Source of the DNA: Utricularia gibba
Taxonomy: Eukaryota > Streptophyta > Magnoliopsida > Lamiales > Lentibulariaceae
DNA length: 64,000 nt
Direction of reading: 5' to 3'
Assembly (NCBI GenBank): GCA_002189035.1
Contig: NEEC01000027.1
Location: 1-64,000, forward strand
Shown here: one piece after another, positions 11,707 through 24,685 of the stretch
Layout: every line of letters begins with the position of its first letter
Numbering within the stretch: the first letter of the stretch is position 1
Notes under the pieces: model-generated
Told to the model about the DNA's origin: nothing
What the model saw: only the letters and a program-made list of their open reading frames with translations
Databases searched by the model: none
Program-made: the position numbers and the translations under genes

Positions 11707-13128
11707 GATTCACACTTGACAAAAAAACCCCAATTTTGAATTAATGACCAATTTGTACATTCGTTTTGTTGAATGATACGAGTATAGGGAAGGAGGGGAT
11801 CCCCACAAACGCAAATAGATTCAGACGCCAATCTCTTCCCAACCGACCACTCGCATCTTATAGCATCAAATAATGTCTACGTTTATTTTCGCCACAATCT
11901 AAAATTTGCAATCTAGATTTCATTTTTCACAATTGACAGAAAAAGCAGCAATAAACCTGAGACCAGGAGAAATGAACAAATACAAGCTCCAACAGCATAG
12001 CATTTCAAAATTCAAAATTGAACCTTCGCGATTAAGAAACGAACCTCGGTTGAATCTCCGTCCAGCAGATTGACCCAGGGCCACCAAATTTTTGTGCTCG
12101 TCCACACCTGCGAAATGAGAGGTAATGGGTTATGGTGCTTAATGCGATCGGTTAGGCCCATACCGTATGCCTCACCGGACTTAGAACGGCCCACTTAGAT
12201 ACTAGGTAGCATTATGAAGCCCATGAATAACCTTGTAGATTTTGTAATCTCATACTGGTGATCTCAACTTTTTGCTAAATGCTAGAGAAATATCAAGAAA
12301 AAGTTTGTAAGCTACTACCTGCTGACTGCTAAATTTTAAAACCCAGAACACAGAAACATGAGCACCGTTTTTAAGCTGATTAGATCGTATGCCTTCTTAA
12401 ATTGTATCTGTCTTCTTGTGCTGATTGCACCCTATGCTGCTTTCTGTTCCTGTTTCTGGTTCGTTTGGGGAAGATATATTCTTATGGCAAGATAGACTAA
12501 TGTAAACCTCCTTACGTATAGGATGCACTACTTGTATGAATATCCTGGTGATACATGGTAGACCATGAAAGAGAAGGCCATCACCAGCTCAGAAGAGTTC
12601 AACCTGCAACCACTGTAGTTGTTTGTACTGCTGTCATTGTAGACTCGGATCCTGGTTCTAGTTTATGCGACCATGCAGTTGTCGTGCATTGGAAGAGTTG
12701 ATAACACAGTAACGCTGAAAGCAAGGCTTCCTGTGATCCCTCGAGTTAGGCCAATGGCGTTTGTTCACATTCGCGTTTCTGCTATTAATGTTATTCACTG
12801 GACGAGAGAAGGCATAGCACAGTCAAATGGTGTCCATGCAGACAACCAGAGCTTGCGAATGGTGCTTTTGTATTTAATTTTTATTTGGTTATTCCTTTTT
12901 TTTCACAGTAGGTATTACACAAAATTGAAAAAAATGCAAGAAAGAGCGCAAAACAACGCCATGTTTGACTAGCACCAGAGACATACATGATCGATCTAAC
13001 GAGTGACTGCTACTACATACTGGGCATGTGCTGTATTGGATTTTGATCTCCCGGGCCTTGGATGATGTTGCGTATTCTGTACAACTTTCATCTCAAGACA
13101 ACCGTCACCTTCATCCATCCATCAATTA
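11707..13128. other. intergenic spacer
   Basis: About 1.4 kb between the small gene and the stop of beta-galactosidase. The leader of the small gene probably occupies 11707-12110, and the 3' UTR of beta-galactosidase the last 200 bp. The open frames inside have no family resemblance. Confidence 0.55.
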
Positions 13129-16100
13129 CTAACTGCAGATTGCCTCCACGGATAGTTTCTTCACTACACCAGGACAAGGATCCCCTCCGAATATCTCAGG
13201 CGTAACTGGGACCGTGCACATTTGCTGGCCAACACAGTACTGCATAAACGCAAAAGGCATAGCATGAATGACTACTGGAATCAAGCGAACCCCTAGACAA
13301 ATTAAAAGGTATATAGAGAACACTAAAAGATGTGAATACCCTCTGGAAAACATCATAAGAATGGAATGCATGGCAGCTTCCCTCACGGAAATTTCCGCAG
13401 CTACCTTGTGGAGTTCCAAAGCTCGCAAATTTGATAGAAGAAATCTTTTGGCCTGCAGCACATGAAAGATGAGCTTTTGGCCTCAACGGCTTGTTGACTT
13501 TCCCTGATGATAGTAACTGCCAGTTCACCAACGTTGGCTGCCATTCTTGAATATCTGCGCATACACTTCCTACTACTCTTTTCACCATTGAGATCCCGTG
13601 AGGGTCACCTCCCCATTCTTCGAATACAACCAGAAGATTCCCAGTTGGATAAAGCCATGATCGAGGAACATGGTACCTGAAGATTCAATGTTTTTGAGAT
13701 CTGAATCTAGAGAAGCCAAAACACCGTATGCGCATATCATTACCATCTCTGAGAAGCTTCACCACAATTACTTGCACATTTTTTCTCATTAAACCAACCC
13801 GCATAGTTGCAGGGAGAACAGTCTCCAGTTGCCTTGTATTGATTCCAGTACCTCCCAATGCTTTGCCCATTGATCCAAATTTGGCCCTTGCTCATGGTTC
13901 TCATATCTAGAGCCAGTGGCTCATCCCCACCTGGGGCATTGAAGTTGGTCTATATAATACAGCAAACAGTGTCAGCATAGATATGGCTGCAAATGAAAGG
14001 CATCATGGGCAAGATTCTGGTTCAAGACTGGCTCACTAACTCAAAAATAACAATGTATGATCATCAGAAATGATGCTGTTCACTTTGCTATGATCCAAAA
14101 GACCTGGTGGTGATGTGTTTATTTTTTGAAAAATAAAATGGATTTTTACATAGCAAACTTAGCTTGGCCACTTTGACTTTACTATATGTGCATATATCTA
14201 TTCCACCCAAAGCAGATTTCGTAGTTAAGCATGGCTACCTTGTACCAAGTCAGGGGCTGCCTTTGACCTATGTATGATCCTTGCATCCATTCGACAGAAC
14301 TGCTTCCAGTCACTGTATGAAGACTCAGAAATTCTCCTTTTAGACCAACCTGCCCATAAAAGGAATGTTAATGCTGGAAAAGTCATATGATTCATTGAGA
14401 AGCGTTTTAGGTTCACAAGATAACCTGGTAAGTCCATTTTTGCCATGTCAGGTCCATTTTCCCTTTGTTAAGACCAGTGAGTGAAACAGGCCCAAGAATA
14501 CCAGCATTCCATCTTTCAAAGTGTGTGCCGACGTTCTGCATTCAACAACCAAGCACTTAATACTTGAAACACACGTAAAACACCAAATTAGGTGAAGGAT
14601 AAGGCTCATGTAGTAAAGAAAGAAGATATAACTAACCGGGAGGCCTACAGCTATGCTCAAGAGTTCAATCTGGTTCACTCCAGCTTTAAGATTTACACTA
14701 CCACTGAAAGTAACTCTTGGTTCTTCTAGCCTTCCATAGGCGGTTCCTGTGAAATCAGCATAAATGAATAAAGTGAAGCCAATATACACAGCTCACGCTC
14801 TCTTAATCATGAAGGAAGTTTACAGCAAAAGAGATATGCATCGGTTGCTCACCAGCTAGCTGCCCATTTATAAAAACATGCAAAGCATGGCCTGCAGATA
14901 AAACCGTAAGAATAGGCCACTTTCCACCTTTTAGAAAACTTTCACTGGGATCAATTATCACCCTGGGAAATAGTTGTGAGGGAAGGAAAAGCACAATTAG
15001 ATAAGTAATGCAAGATGACTTTTTCGAGTCAATGTTAATAGTAACTATGAAGGATGCTTACTCTGTACTATACCACAAATAATCCGTGTTGTCTCTTGTG
15101 ATATTAACCTGCTCAACTAACCCCACCACTGAAAATAAATTGCCGTGATGAAGTGATGTCTCTTCATAGTATGATTTCCAGTTAAACTCATTGCTTATTG
15201 GGGCCATCTCCATTTTTGCCGTTTGAGCACCAAGCTTGATAAAGAAAAACTCATGAGACATAAATAAACGCCCTGTCCAGCATGAAAAGATCTACTAAAA
15301 AGTATTTTTTATTACCATTGCAGTATTGTAAACAACGTTCTTGCAATCAGGGAGGATGCTGATAGACCATGGAGGCAAGTTATGTTTCCCATTCCAAAAT
15401 GACAAAGTTGCATATGAGTTTTGATCATAGTTTGCAAGAAACGCAGCACAAGCTCCGGATTTGGATTTATAGACATGAGCCTGAGTGGTGGATAAAAACA
15501 GGAAGGTTTACATCTCGCACATTGTGAAAATGAAGATTTGGGGTAAGTGAATGCAGCGAACCTGCTGCGAGCTTCCAAGAGTTGTAACTGTGAGGTCTCC
15601 ATATAACAAAGCAGGCTCACAGAGCTTGATTGCTCTATGCAAATCTTTCAAGTGTCCCCATTTTGGTTCCCTCAGAAGCCCTGATCACCGATAACAAAAC
15701 TCTTGTGGTTAGTATCTTGCTCAAAAATCATTTATGGTTTAAAGCAATGGATCAGTGTTTTGCGGCATACAGATCCTTTGGTGAATGTGACGTCTAAAAA
15801 TCATTCAGAAAGCAGTTTTTGTCTTTCACAAGAAGACCACATTCCCTGCATCATAATTATCTTCTTCCTTTTGTCAATAGCAAAGGTATCAAAGAGATAA
15901 GAGATACTACGTCTTTATTCATACAGACTTGCATTAGAGCCTCTTCAAGTCACATGGATTTTTAGCTGTTACTCATTTGCTTTTCTTTTATTAACCTATA
16001 ATATAGTTTCTTCCTAATTAGCAAAAAAAGTATTCATACTTAAGACTCTCAGCTACGTCTCACATTTGACTCCAAAATTTGGAATAGTATAATGTGCTTC

Positions 16101-17969
16101 AGGTTGAAATATACTTGCAACAGAACAGGCCTAAAGCATCTGTGCACAAAAAATAAAAAACAAAACATACCAAATTCATCAATCGGGGCATCATAGTCAT
16201 AACTGGTAGCTATAAATGGGCCACCAGCAGTTCGCCCAAAGTTTGTTCCACCATGATACTAGTAGTCAGAAAAAGATTGATTAGCTAGCTGCATCGTGAC
16301 TTAAAGCCTAAACTCATAACTTTCAGTATATTATGTTCACCATGTAGTAATTAATATACGAGCCGCCATTTTGAATAAATCTGGCAACAGCAAATGCCAA
16401 ATCCTCAACTGGACGGCGAGGAACTGCACCACCAAATTCAGTGTACCTATAAGACCATGAAGCCTTTGATATTTTCCTTGAAGTAAATAAAATCTCAGTA
16501 CATGATGCCATAAGTAAAACATCCACGCATTTACCATCCAGTCCATGCTTCAGTCCACATCTTTGGCTTATATGGCTTGTTAGGATGGAAGTAGTCACAA
16601 TAGAAACCATTGCAGGTGTTGATCTGCATGACCGGAGAAATAGTTGTTATGCTAGTAACCACAGGGGAAAAGACTTTATCCTAGCATTACAAGACTTTCT
16701 AAGATAATATACATAAGAGGAATAACATACTACGGGATCTGGGGCATCATCTTGCTTGCACATGACCCATGGAACGCCAGTACCAAGATCCACGGCCATT
16801 TTTGCAGCCCACTGTGCATAAGCTTTACCTGGTTCACCGAGCACCCACTCAAGTGGTCCATATTCATTCTCAATCTACCAAAAAATATTATTACTTTTTA
16901 TTTTAATCCTGAATCTCTGATAAGCGAATAAGCACTACGAATGATTCTAGATTAAGCACCCTTGAGAATTTATATACCTGAGATAATATGATCGGGCCAC
17001 CCTGAGTTGCAAACAACTTTTCAGCTTTCATCATATTCACAATCTTGGTGGTGAACTTTTGCATGGCATCCTGTGTGAAAGCAAAACGGCAGCTTTAAGA
17101 GAACGCCTGGACGCTATTCAACTCTAGCACATAAGCCAACACCAATTTAGCGTAGGGCCCTATAAGGCTTCAATAAAAATTTGCCTTAGCTATTGTCTCA
17201 GTACTGAAGTTGAATCAATTCAATGCAAGATATCTAAGACACAGGTGCCAAACGAGGGTTGTCCAACCTTGAAAGGGCCATTGTCTGTCCTGAAGCTAAT
17301 GCCTGGAACGTACTTGAGCCATACTGGAAAGGCACTGTAGTCCAAAATGGGAAAAAAGAAAGTTCCAGTAAAACAGTAATACTTCTGCTGATGTGGAGTT
17401 CATTCATCAAAACGTATATTTTGATCTTAGAGAATTACCCAAAGTTCCATTCAGCGCAGGCATAAGGGCCAATTCTGAGATGAAGATAAAGCCCTGCTTG
17501 CTGCACTAGCCTGATAAACCTTACCAAATCATATCTTTCTTCAAAATAGTACTGCAGGAGGTGAAACATTCAAAGAAAAAAAATTCATCATCAGCTAGGC
17601 AACATAATAATACCATAAGCGTGTCAAACAAGCTTTACTCACGTTTCCAGGCTGAGGCTCATGGCCGTTCCAGAAAACATAGGTCTGAATCACGTCAATC
17701 CCACCCTCTTTAGCCTTTTGAATGAGACTCGGCCACATCTGCATCACCAACAAGTTTTAAAGCTGTCGGTGGACATATCTCAAAGATGTAAACAAGATAA
17801 ATGGATGCACCTCAGGAGTACTCCTTGGATAGTGAATGGATCCAGAGAAAAGAATCTTCTTCTGGCCATTTATTGAAATGCCTCTGGAGTCATATGAAAC
17901 ATAAGCATCACAGAAGGCCAATGAACTCAACAACATTGCCACTAGCATGGATGAGAATTTAGTCCACAT
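13129..17969 (-). CDS. beta-galactosidase, GH35, with C-terminal SUEL lectin domain
   Basis: Secreted cell-wall exo-beta-galactosidase. Nineteen exons close in frame (835 aa): 17811-17969, 17643-17738, 17439-17551, 17268-17334, 16978-17070, 16731-16874, 16535-16623, 16341-16446, 16171-16258, 15562-15680, 15316-15480, 15062-15234, 14853-14962, 14637-14746, 14425-14535, 14239-14349, 13744-13949, 13340-13676, 13129-13239. Nineteen exons is typical of the BGAL1/3-type plant genes. The first ATG codes [20 protein letters not shown], a clear signal peptide. GH35 motifs are [21 protein letters not shown] (acid/base Glu) and TEAWTGWYTEFGG (nucleophile region). The last about 85 residues ([19 protein letters not shown]...) are the SUEL-type galactose-binding lectin domain found in a subset of plant enzymes. 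One mild oddity: NFGAFPVW where GGFPVW is usual. Confidence 0.97.
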
Positions 17970-18123
17970 TGCTCTATTCTGAAAATCCAACCCCCCGTTT
18001 GAGGATTGCAGGCTTTAAGGAGAAAGGAGGAATGCAGCAGGGCAAGAAGCACTTCTGCAAACCTGTACAAGGAAGGAAGCTCTCGGAGTTGATTCGTCGT
18101 GAAACTGGGAGCTTCTGCTTCTG

Positions 18124-18131
18124 CTTTTATA
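18124..18131 (-). promoter_or_regulatory. probable TATA box of beta-galactosidase
   Basis: TATAAAAG on the minus strand, about 155 bp upstream of the ATG at 17969. This would place transcription start near 18095 and give a leader of about 125 bases. It is the best match in the proximal promoter. Confidence 0.55.
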
Positions 18132-21100
18132 CACGGCAACGGGAATAAAAACATTTTTCTTTTCCATATTTTTGTGATAATACAAAACTTACTTTATGTT
18201 TGTAATTACAGAACAGGGTGTTATTTAAAATTTGCTCACCGGATCTTAGACATGATGCCCAAGAGTTAATCGTACCGGACGGACCGGCCCCAATCCCATT
18301 ATTATCCCTGTGGGTCCCATTTTGACCTATCTGTGAATTCCAGCAGCAGATCCTTTGAGCTGCTGTACTCGTCCTGCGTCACACAAGGCTTTTCTTCCCA
18401 CGATATCCGGGATGATGCTAAATAGGAATTCGGAATGGGGCCGTGGGTAGAGTATACGCAAATCAAAACCATCTATCTCGTGCTACTTGAGAAAAGAAGA
18501 AGGCTGGCTGGCTGGCTGTTAGATAGACTTTTAGTAGTTGGGTGCCCCATTTATTCTGTAATGTAACCTCTAAGTTAAATAAAGTATCGGGATCCCGCCC
18601 CGCCGCCCGGCCTCCTTGCGTTGTTCCGATTAAGATTTCCTAATTCCTCCATTACACAAGAAAATAAAGTCGCAACCAACACTCCAATTCATAAATAAGT
18701 AGCTAGGTGCATGACATTTTCATACGTTAGTTGCGAGGCGACATCCGGCCAAACTCATCATGCATTTGGGCAGCAGCAGTTAGGGGGTTGAGGAGGGAGA
18801 CAGACGCTTTGGCACCATTCGCAATCACAAAACCTTATTTATTGTTTATGATGATAGACTTGGGATGCAAGTGAAGTGGGTCATGTGAATCCTTTTAAAT
18901 TTAAAAGGGAAAACTATGCAATTGCTGACCGCAGCAAAAATAGGCGAAATTCTCCAAAAAAAAACAAATGGACGCAGGCATAATTATCTGACCACGCAAG
19001 CACACTTATCTGCCCTGCCCAGCCCAGCCCATCTGTCTTGTTTATATATGTATGTATTACTCAAAAGCAAGTTGTCGAATGGAATGGAATAGAAGCGAAT
19101 TCAATGTTAATAGGAGGGAATGAAGAATCCCTTGGTCGTGCTTTTGTCAACGTGTATCATATCGAATAATGAAGCATTAGGGTAGGTGGTTATTATGGGT
19201 TGGGTTGGGCTAGTGGGAGCGCGCCGCGTGGGTGTAGTTGTGGCCTACCCACCCTATCGGGCATTCTATTTGCTATTTGGGACACCGGAACCAAAGACAA
19301 CTCCTACTGCCCATGCTACAACCCTACACCCTAAACATTTTTTTTTTTTTTGGTTAATACTCGGATGTGGACTTGCGTTCTTGTACTACTCAGGTATGAG
19401 GAAATGCACTTCTATCCTATCTACTCCCAATTGTGCTATATCCCTTTTGTATCTTCCATCTTTCAGAGGTACAGAAGCAAACAAATTGGAGTAACAGGTG
19501 TTTTGTGGATGCCCCGCCCCAATCGAGATCACACGACAGGCCTTACAACAACAGCCAACAGGTGCTTGGTCGAACCCTCAATACTTTTTGAATTCGAAAA
19601 CCCAATCTAAATCTCATACGTGAAAAAAAAAAATCCATAAAAGCGGACTCCAAAACTGAAACAAATTCGCTGCACGCGCCCCACTCGACAGGTTAACATT
19701 TTGAACTGGTTGGCGATAGAAACGCAGGCAGATTTCCTGGATCAGGACGACACCTACACAAGTGTTGGAGGATCGCACCTGCGACAAACAAAGATTACAT
19801 GTGGGACACGTTTCATCCCTAGTGATAATCATCCAAACCATGGATTTAGACGAAAACAAGATATTATAAAAGCTTGTGGGATTAAATGTTACGTAAGCGT
19901 ATTGAGGGGGTGTTGTCCGTTTCCCCAGGTTGCTGTGGCAACTCACCTCACCATACTTATCATGAGTAACGCACGAATGGTGTATGCGGATAGCCCTGCC
20001 CTGCCACATAATCAGATAGGCTTCACAACACGTTGGCCGGATAACGACCCTCGCCGCCCCCCTCGCAAATCCGTTATCCGTTGGCTCACGCACACATGGA
20101 AGATTTATAATCCCCACATCGTGCACATACATAAACAGCTATCAAAATCGATGGACAACAACAGATATAAAAATCTAATGGCACCATTTGTGTTTTCCAA
20201 TACTTGCTCTATCCACCTGAGTCTTCTAAAGAAACGCAAGTGTCTATCCTTTGATAAGATATACCCCGTAAGAATGGAGTGCACACCTCATACCTCATCC
20301 CATAGTGCACGGCAGTTGATAAGAATGGATGTCTACATGAAAACAATAGTGATTGCGGAGGGCAAAAGGATTCAGTATTTGAATGACATGGCCTACCTGT
20401 CTCCTCCAATTCATTACGCAACGAGGAGAGAACGAAGCACAAGGCTCTCAAGGCTGTACTGAACCCATTACCCACACAAAATCCGCTGCATTCTAACAGT
20501 CCATCACTAAAGTGTTATCATGGGCCGGGTCACGAGAGCTACATGCATTATGCACTCATTCATTAGATGAAACCAATGCATTCAAGTGAACTGCATCATC
20601 GTACACTGATTTGAAATACAGAGAATCAAAGTCTAAAACACAATCCGCACAGGACTCGCATTAAAGATACGGACTGCATTAGCGTTTTTACGTTACGTTA
20701 GATCCGACCTGGGCCGAGCCTGATCTAGGTCAAATTGCTATTTGGACTTATGTTTTGGATCCATGGCCCCAAGATCCAACATCAAACACAGGTCACAATA
20801 CATTCTAAAATTGAACCGGACAAAAGGAGGCCTATGGATGGCCTAAAACATTGGTTGGGCCAGCCCAACTGGCCAAGTGTTGCTTATTCTGGGTTTAGGC
20901 TTGCTGTGCAAAAACAATAAAAGAGGTCTAGGTAGAGCATGTCCACAATCCCACCTTTTTTTGCCATGCTCACCTCCATATTGCAATATTTTAATGAGCT
21001 GTAGGCATAAATGGGAACAACTAATCCGTACACTTGTGATAAAAAGTGTTTTTCGTTTGCAAGATTTTGCAGCATCATGGACATAACACACATGCAATGA

Positions 21101-21481
21101 ACCTAAACAAGATGACAAGGCCGCTGTATTTGTATTTTCTTTCGTTAGGGCTCAGTGGAGGAAAAATAAAGTGCCTGCGAGCATATATAGCTTTATCCAA
21201 ATGATCAGTGATTCTTGAGGACAACTGCCTCATTAGACAAGAGCCCAAGAAGAACCACACGCAAACGACATGAACATAAAGCAGGTATTCAACAGCAAAC
21301 CTCATGAACGCAGTCACCAGTGTAAACTACTGAAGCAGGAAGGAACAAAAACTCCTCGAGTTTCCACTATAACTAACTCTAAACAGCAAACCACACCACT
21401 AATAATCCAAAATAGGATTTGGGGCATACTTGCAAACAAACAATGAAGGGAATACTATCAAATGAATAAAATCATGAATAA
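18132..21481. other. long intergenic region, no gene recognised
   Basis: About 3.3 kb. It holds a T-rich tract (19340-19352), short CCCAGCCCA-type repeats near 19015-19035, and open frames on both strands at 19.6-20.5 kb that overlap each other and show no family resemblance. I found no transposon ends, tRNA or conserved protein. It leads into the PRA1 remnant at 21482. Confidence 0.55.
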
Positions 21482-21821
21482 TCAATTCGAGTAGGCGAAT
21501 CGATGAGTACCATGAGTATTCTCGGAAGCATCTACTTCCAAACCAAGTACGCCATTGTGATACTCCTGATTCTGTTCCTTAGCCTTCTCTGGCACCCGAT
21601 CTCCCTCATAGTCTTCATCATCATGATGGCAGTGTGGATCTTCCTCTACTTCCTCCGCGAACAGCCCCTGATGCTATTCGCCCGACAAATCTCCGATCGG
21701 GTAGTGATGATTGCGCTTTTGGTGGTGACGACGGCGGGCCACACTTAATGTTCTGGAGGTGCTGATTCATGCTTCGGTCATGAAGACCGACCATTCGCCT
21801 ATCGATGCGGAGGCCTCCTAA
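21482..21821 (+). pseudogene. PRA1-family (prenylated Rab acceptor) gene fragment
   Basis: Translation from 21491 runs VGESMSTM, then [29 protein letters not shown] and [17 protein letters not shown]. This is the core of PRA1 proteins, small double-hairpin membrane proteins of the secretory pathway that bind prenylated Rab GTPases. The family's N-terminal third is absent. After [14 protein letters not shown] the frame breaks and meets a stop at 21746. The rest continues in another frame (ATLNVL, then EVLIHASVMKTD) with about five codons missing, and a stop follows at 21819. A full PRA1 is about 200 aa, but this copy keeps about 110 in pieces. I see no introns, but PRA1 genes are often intronless, so retrocopy origin is not proven. 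Confidence 0.85.
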
Positions 21822-22429
21822 GGTCCGCAGCCGCTTCCTCATGCTCATGAAGTCTTGGTGGTGCATTGATCCAATATGTTGTTGATATGTCATCAGCGCG
21901 ACATTCCAATGCCTTTAGATCACTAGTAAACTACCGTGTATCAGCTGCAGCTGATTCTTTCAATTTTTTTCCCATTCGGACTTTCTCTCGTTATCTACTC
22001 ACCATCCTCAGCATTTACAGACTAGGATACAAAAACACACTCAGGACTGATCCTCCGTCACGACTTGTCATATCTGTTGCAGAGGGTGACCCCTTCGCAG
22101 TGAATGAGCGACCCGTGTTGTCGTGGAAACTCGTGTTGTCTTGCTTTGCTACAGGCATCGCAGCCGGTATATAATACATTTAGATTAAAATGTTCGTCAG
22201 CTTCAACCATGAACAATAACACAGACATTCATGACCATGAGAGAACAAACCACACTCACTAATAGAAAATATTGATCTCACCCTCCCTGGGAAGCCTTAT
22301 AAACCAACCTTGTACAAGCCCTAATCCGACCTAACTGTCATATATGTTATTATAAGCTTGAGGAAGAGATACCTTGTTTTATTCTCACCTCAAAATGAGT
22401 GGGGAAGGTAGAAGGAATACAGATATGTA
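21822..22429. other. intergenic, downstream of Dof gene
   Basis: About 600 bp with the Dof 3' UTR at its right edge. An open frame on the + strand (21866-22174) has no recognisable similarity and is not called. Confidence 0.5.
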
Positions 22430-23110
22430 CTACTGAAAAGTAGAGCCGGGAGTGTAAATATGGAGATCTGGCCAGGGGCCCATGGTGCCATTCCAACGGT
22501 CTGCGTCGCCGCCCTGAGCACTCAAGAAACCATCGTCGCTGTCATTCCCACGAGCATTGCGGTTGCTATTCCCGGTATCCAACACAAGAGAATCCTTATT
22601 GTGATCGCTCAAGTGGGTCGCGCTGAGCCCAAATCCATCGGGAAAATGACCTCTACTCGGGCCCATCAAGGAGCCCAAGGTGTCCCCTCCTTGAATCAAT
22701 TTACCGAAATAGCCCGAGAAATTATTGCCTTTGGAGTTGGGATTGGGGCCAGGGGTAACGCCTGCTCCTTCCTGTTGTTCAGAAGCGGTTTCGGTTTCGT
22801 TGCTGCTTCTTTGGGAAGTAGAGGGTGGATTCGCCTTCGGGGAGGACTTGGCGGTGCGCTTGGCGTTCTTTCGAGATCCGCCACCGACAGGGACGTTCCT
22901 GAGGGACCCCCCTTTGGTCCAATAGCGTCGGCAGTTCCTGCAGTAGTGGCGTGGCTGTGATAGGTTGTAGTTGTTGAAATAGCAGAATTTGGTGTTGGTT
23001 GAATCGCAGCGCGGGCATTTTAAGTTCTCCTGTTCCGGAAACGCTTGCGAATTATGGGGATGCAGCACTTGCGCGTTCATCTGTGGATACATTGAGAAGG
23101 GGTCTTGCAT
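22430..23110 (-). CDS. Dof zinc-finger transcription factor (226 aa)
   Basis: Plant-specific one-finger DNA-binding protein that recognises AAAG cores in the nucleus. The ATG at 23110 starts [15 protein letters not shown]. The Dof finger is complete: C32, C35, C57 and C60 give the CX2CX21CX2C spacing, followed by the basic [21 protein letters not shown]. After it come a Ser/Pro-rich linker, an Asn/Asp-rich region and a conserved-looking C-terminus ([15 protein letters not shown]) that may be the activation segment. Uninterrupted as given; any intron would lie in the 5' leader. I cannot assign a specific Dof subgroup. Confidence 0.95.
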   Translation of the reverse strand: MQDPFSMYPQMNAQVLHPHNSQAFPEQENLKCPRCDSTNTKFCYFNNYNLSQPRHYCRNCRRYWTKGGSLRNVPVGGGSRKNAKRTAKSSPKANPPSTSQRSSNETETASEQQEGAGVTPGPNPNSKGNNFSGYFGKLIQGGDTLGSLMGPSRGHFPDGFGLSATHLSDHNKDSLVLDTGNSNRNARGNDSDDGFLSAQGGDADRWNGTMGPWPDLHIYTPGSTFQ

Positions 23111-24685
23111 GTCGCGGAGTGAAGCGATCCTGGGACTCGAGTAGGGGATGGATAAAGGGGAATTTTATATCTGCCTGTCGTGGAGACGAGGAGCGACCGT
23201 AAATTGGGAATCCATCGGGAATGAGCGATAGACAAGCAGGGTGAAGGGAAAGGCTTGAATTGAACGTCAAATCCGGGAAATAAAAGATTAGATTAGATTC
23301 TCCAAGTTGATCGAAGACCATCCACTCCAAGAGAATGAAAGACAACTGGAGGGGCGAATACACTAGAATAGGAATAGGAGGAATGGAAATTGGTATAGGT
23401 GGGAATTGGGATGAATAACTGGAGTCGTATTTGAGCACACACATGAGCGTTGGGTTCATTGACGTGGGGCATGCAATTGTGCTGGAAATAGGAAGGAATC
23501 AGGCACCCAGTCTCATACTGCTGGGCAGACAAACAATAACCCAAGGTCTGGTTGTGCTTTTTTTTTTTTTCATCAAGATGGCCGGCGGGGCGCGTGTGAA
23601 GTAGGCGGATATCTATCCATCGATCGCCAGTCTCTGTCACAGACACACCGAGGGAGGGAGGCCCACCACGACACCAATTGATAGATATTCCACCAGGAGC
23701 TGGCTGCCCGTCTACATTACCATTACCACTACTACCACCCCAACCTCCAACCCCCCTCCGAACTCATCCAAATTAATGCTACACACATATCATCATCATC
23801 CAAATTTGATCACACAACAAATCTTACGTTATTCCGTTACTAAGTACATTCCCATTCCTTAAAAATGATACCTACACACTAGTATTTGTGAAACCGACAC
23901 AAACCCAATGTTCCGAGAGTGTGGGGTCCAAATCCCGCCCCCAATGGACGGTACGGCACACATGATCGAGGCTGCACCAAATCCTTCTTATCATACGCCG
24001 GCACCCCATGATCATGTGAACGGAATATCCGGCGGTGTAGCACACCTACCACTCATGATTAAAGGCTCACGCACAAAGGAAAAAACAATAACTGCGTGAC
24101 TCTCAGTTTGAAAAATTATTCTTGCTCAGTAATTTACAATCTCTGGATTTTCCACAGCTGAGAATGGAAGAAGGCAAGGGGAACAAACCATGAAACAAAG
24201 ATAGCAACGCAACAATCATTAGTACAAAAAAAAAAAAAAGCTGCCCGAGTGTTGTACAAAAGGAATACCGTATCAAATCTACAGCCAACAAGAATCGTCC
24301 TACAACATAATCATGAACATAACAATAATAGTAATAGTAATAATAAAGACGCGGATTGCAGCCAGCCACCCAGGCCGGCCCAGGTTAGTAGCAACACCAG
24401 CAAAGATTCCACCCGATCAGGTAAAAAACAGTTTCATTTTACCTCTCAATCGTCCTATTTGTGAGCGAGCTACGAATCACATGGCTTTCAGGCATCACGA
24501 CCAGAGCCCTTCTCTTTGAGAAGCAAAAAATTAAAGGAATATATTGCCTACGGCGTATGGGGTTTGCCTGTTTTGAGAGGCATCAATACTTCACGATACT
24601 GGATGCATGAACCTGTGGAGGTAATCTCATGTCAGGAAATGGCAAAACATGGATGTGCATGCAATAAAGCATGAGAACGCACATT
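23111..24685. other. intergenic: Dof promoter and PP2A 3' flank
   Basis: About 1.6 kb. Includes a T/A tract near 23560 (+ strand), a pyrimidine/ACC-rich stretch at 23710-23760 and a short AAT/AGT microsatellite at 24321-24346. AAAG cores, the Dof target, are present in the Dof gene's own upstream region but are too common to mean much. No gene recognised. Confidence 0.55.

Noticed and set aside
12673-12972. 99-codon + strand open frame
   Set aside because: No domain or homology I recognise; lies in ordinary spacer.
19701-20462. 253-codon + strand open frame, the longest in the 18-21 kb spacer
   Set aside because: Overlaps a long open frame on the opposite strand, no recognisable domain, coding character poor.
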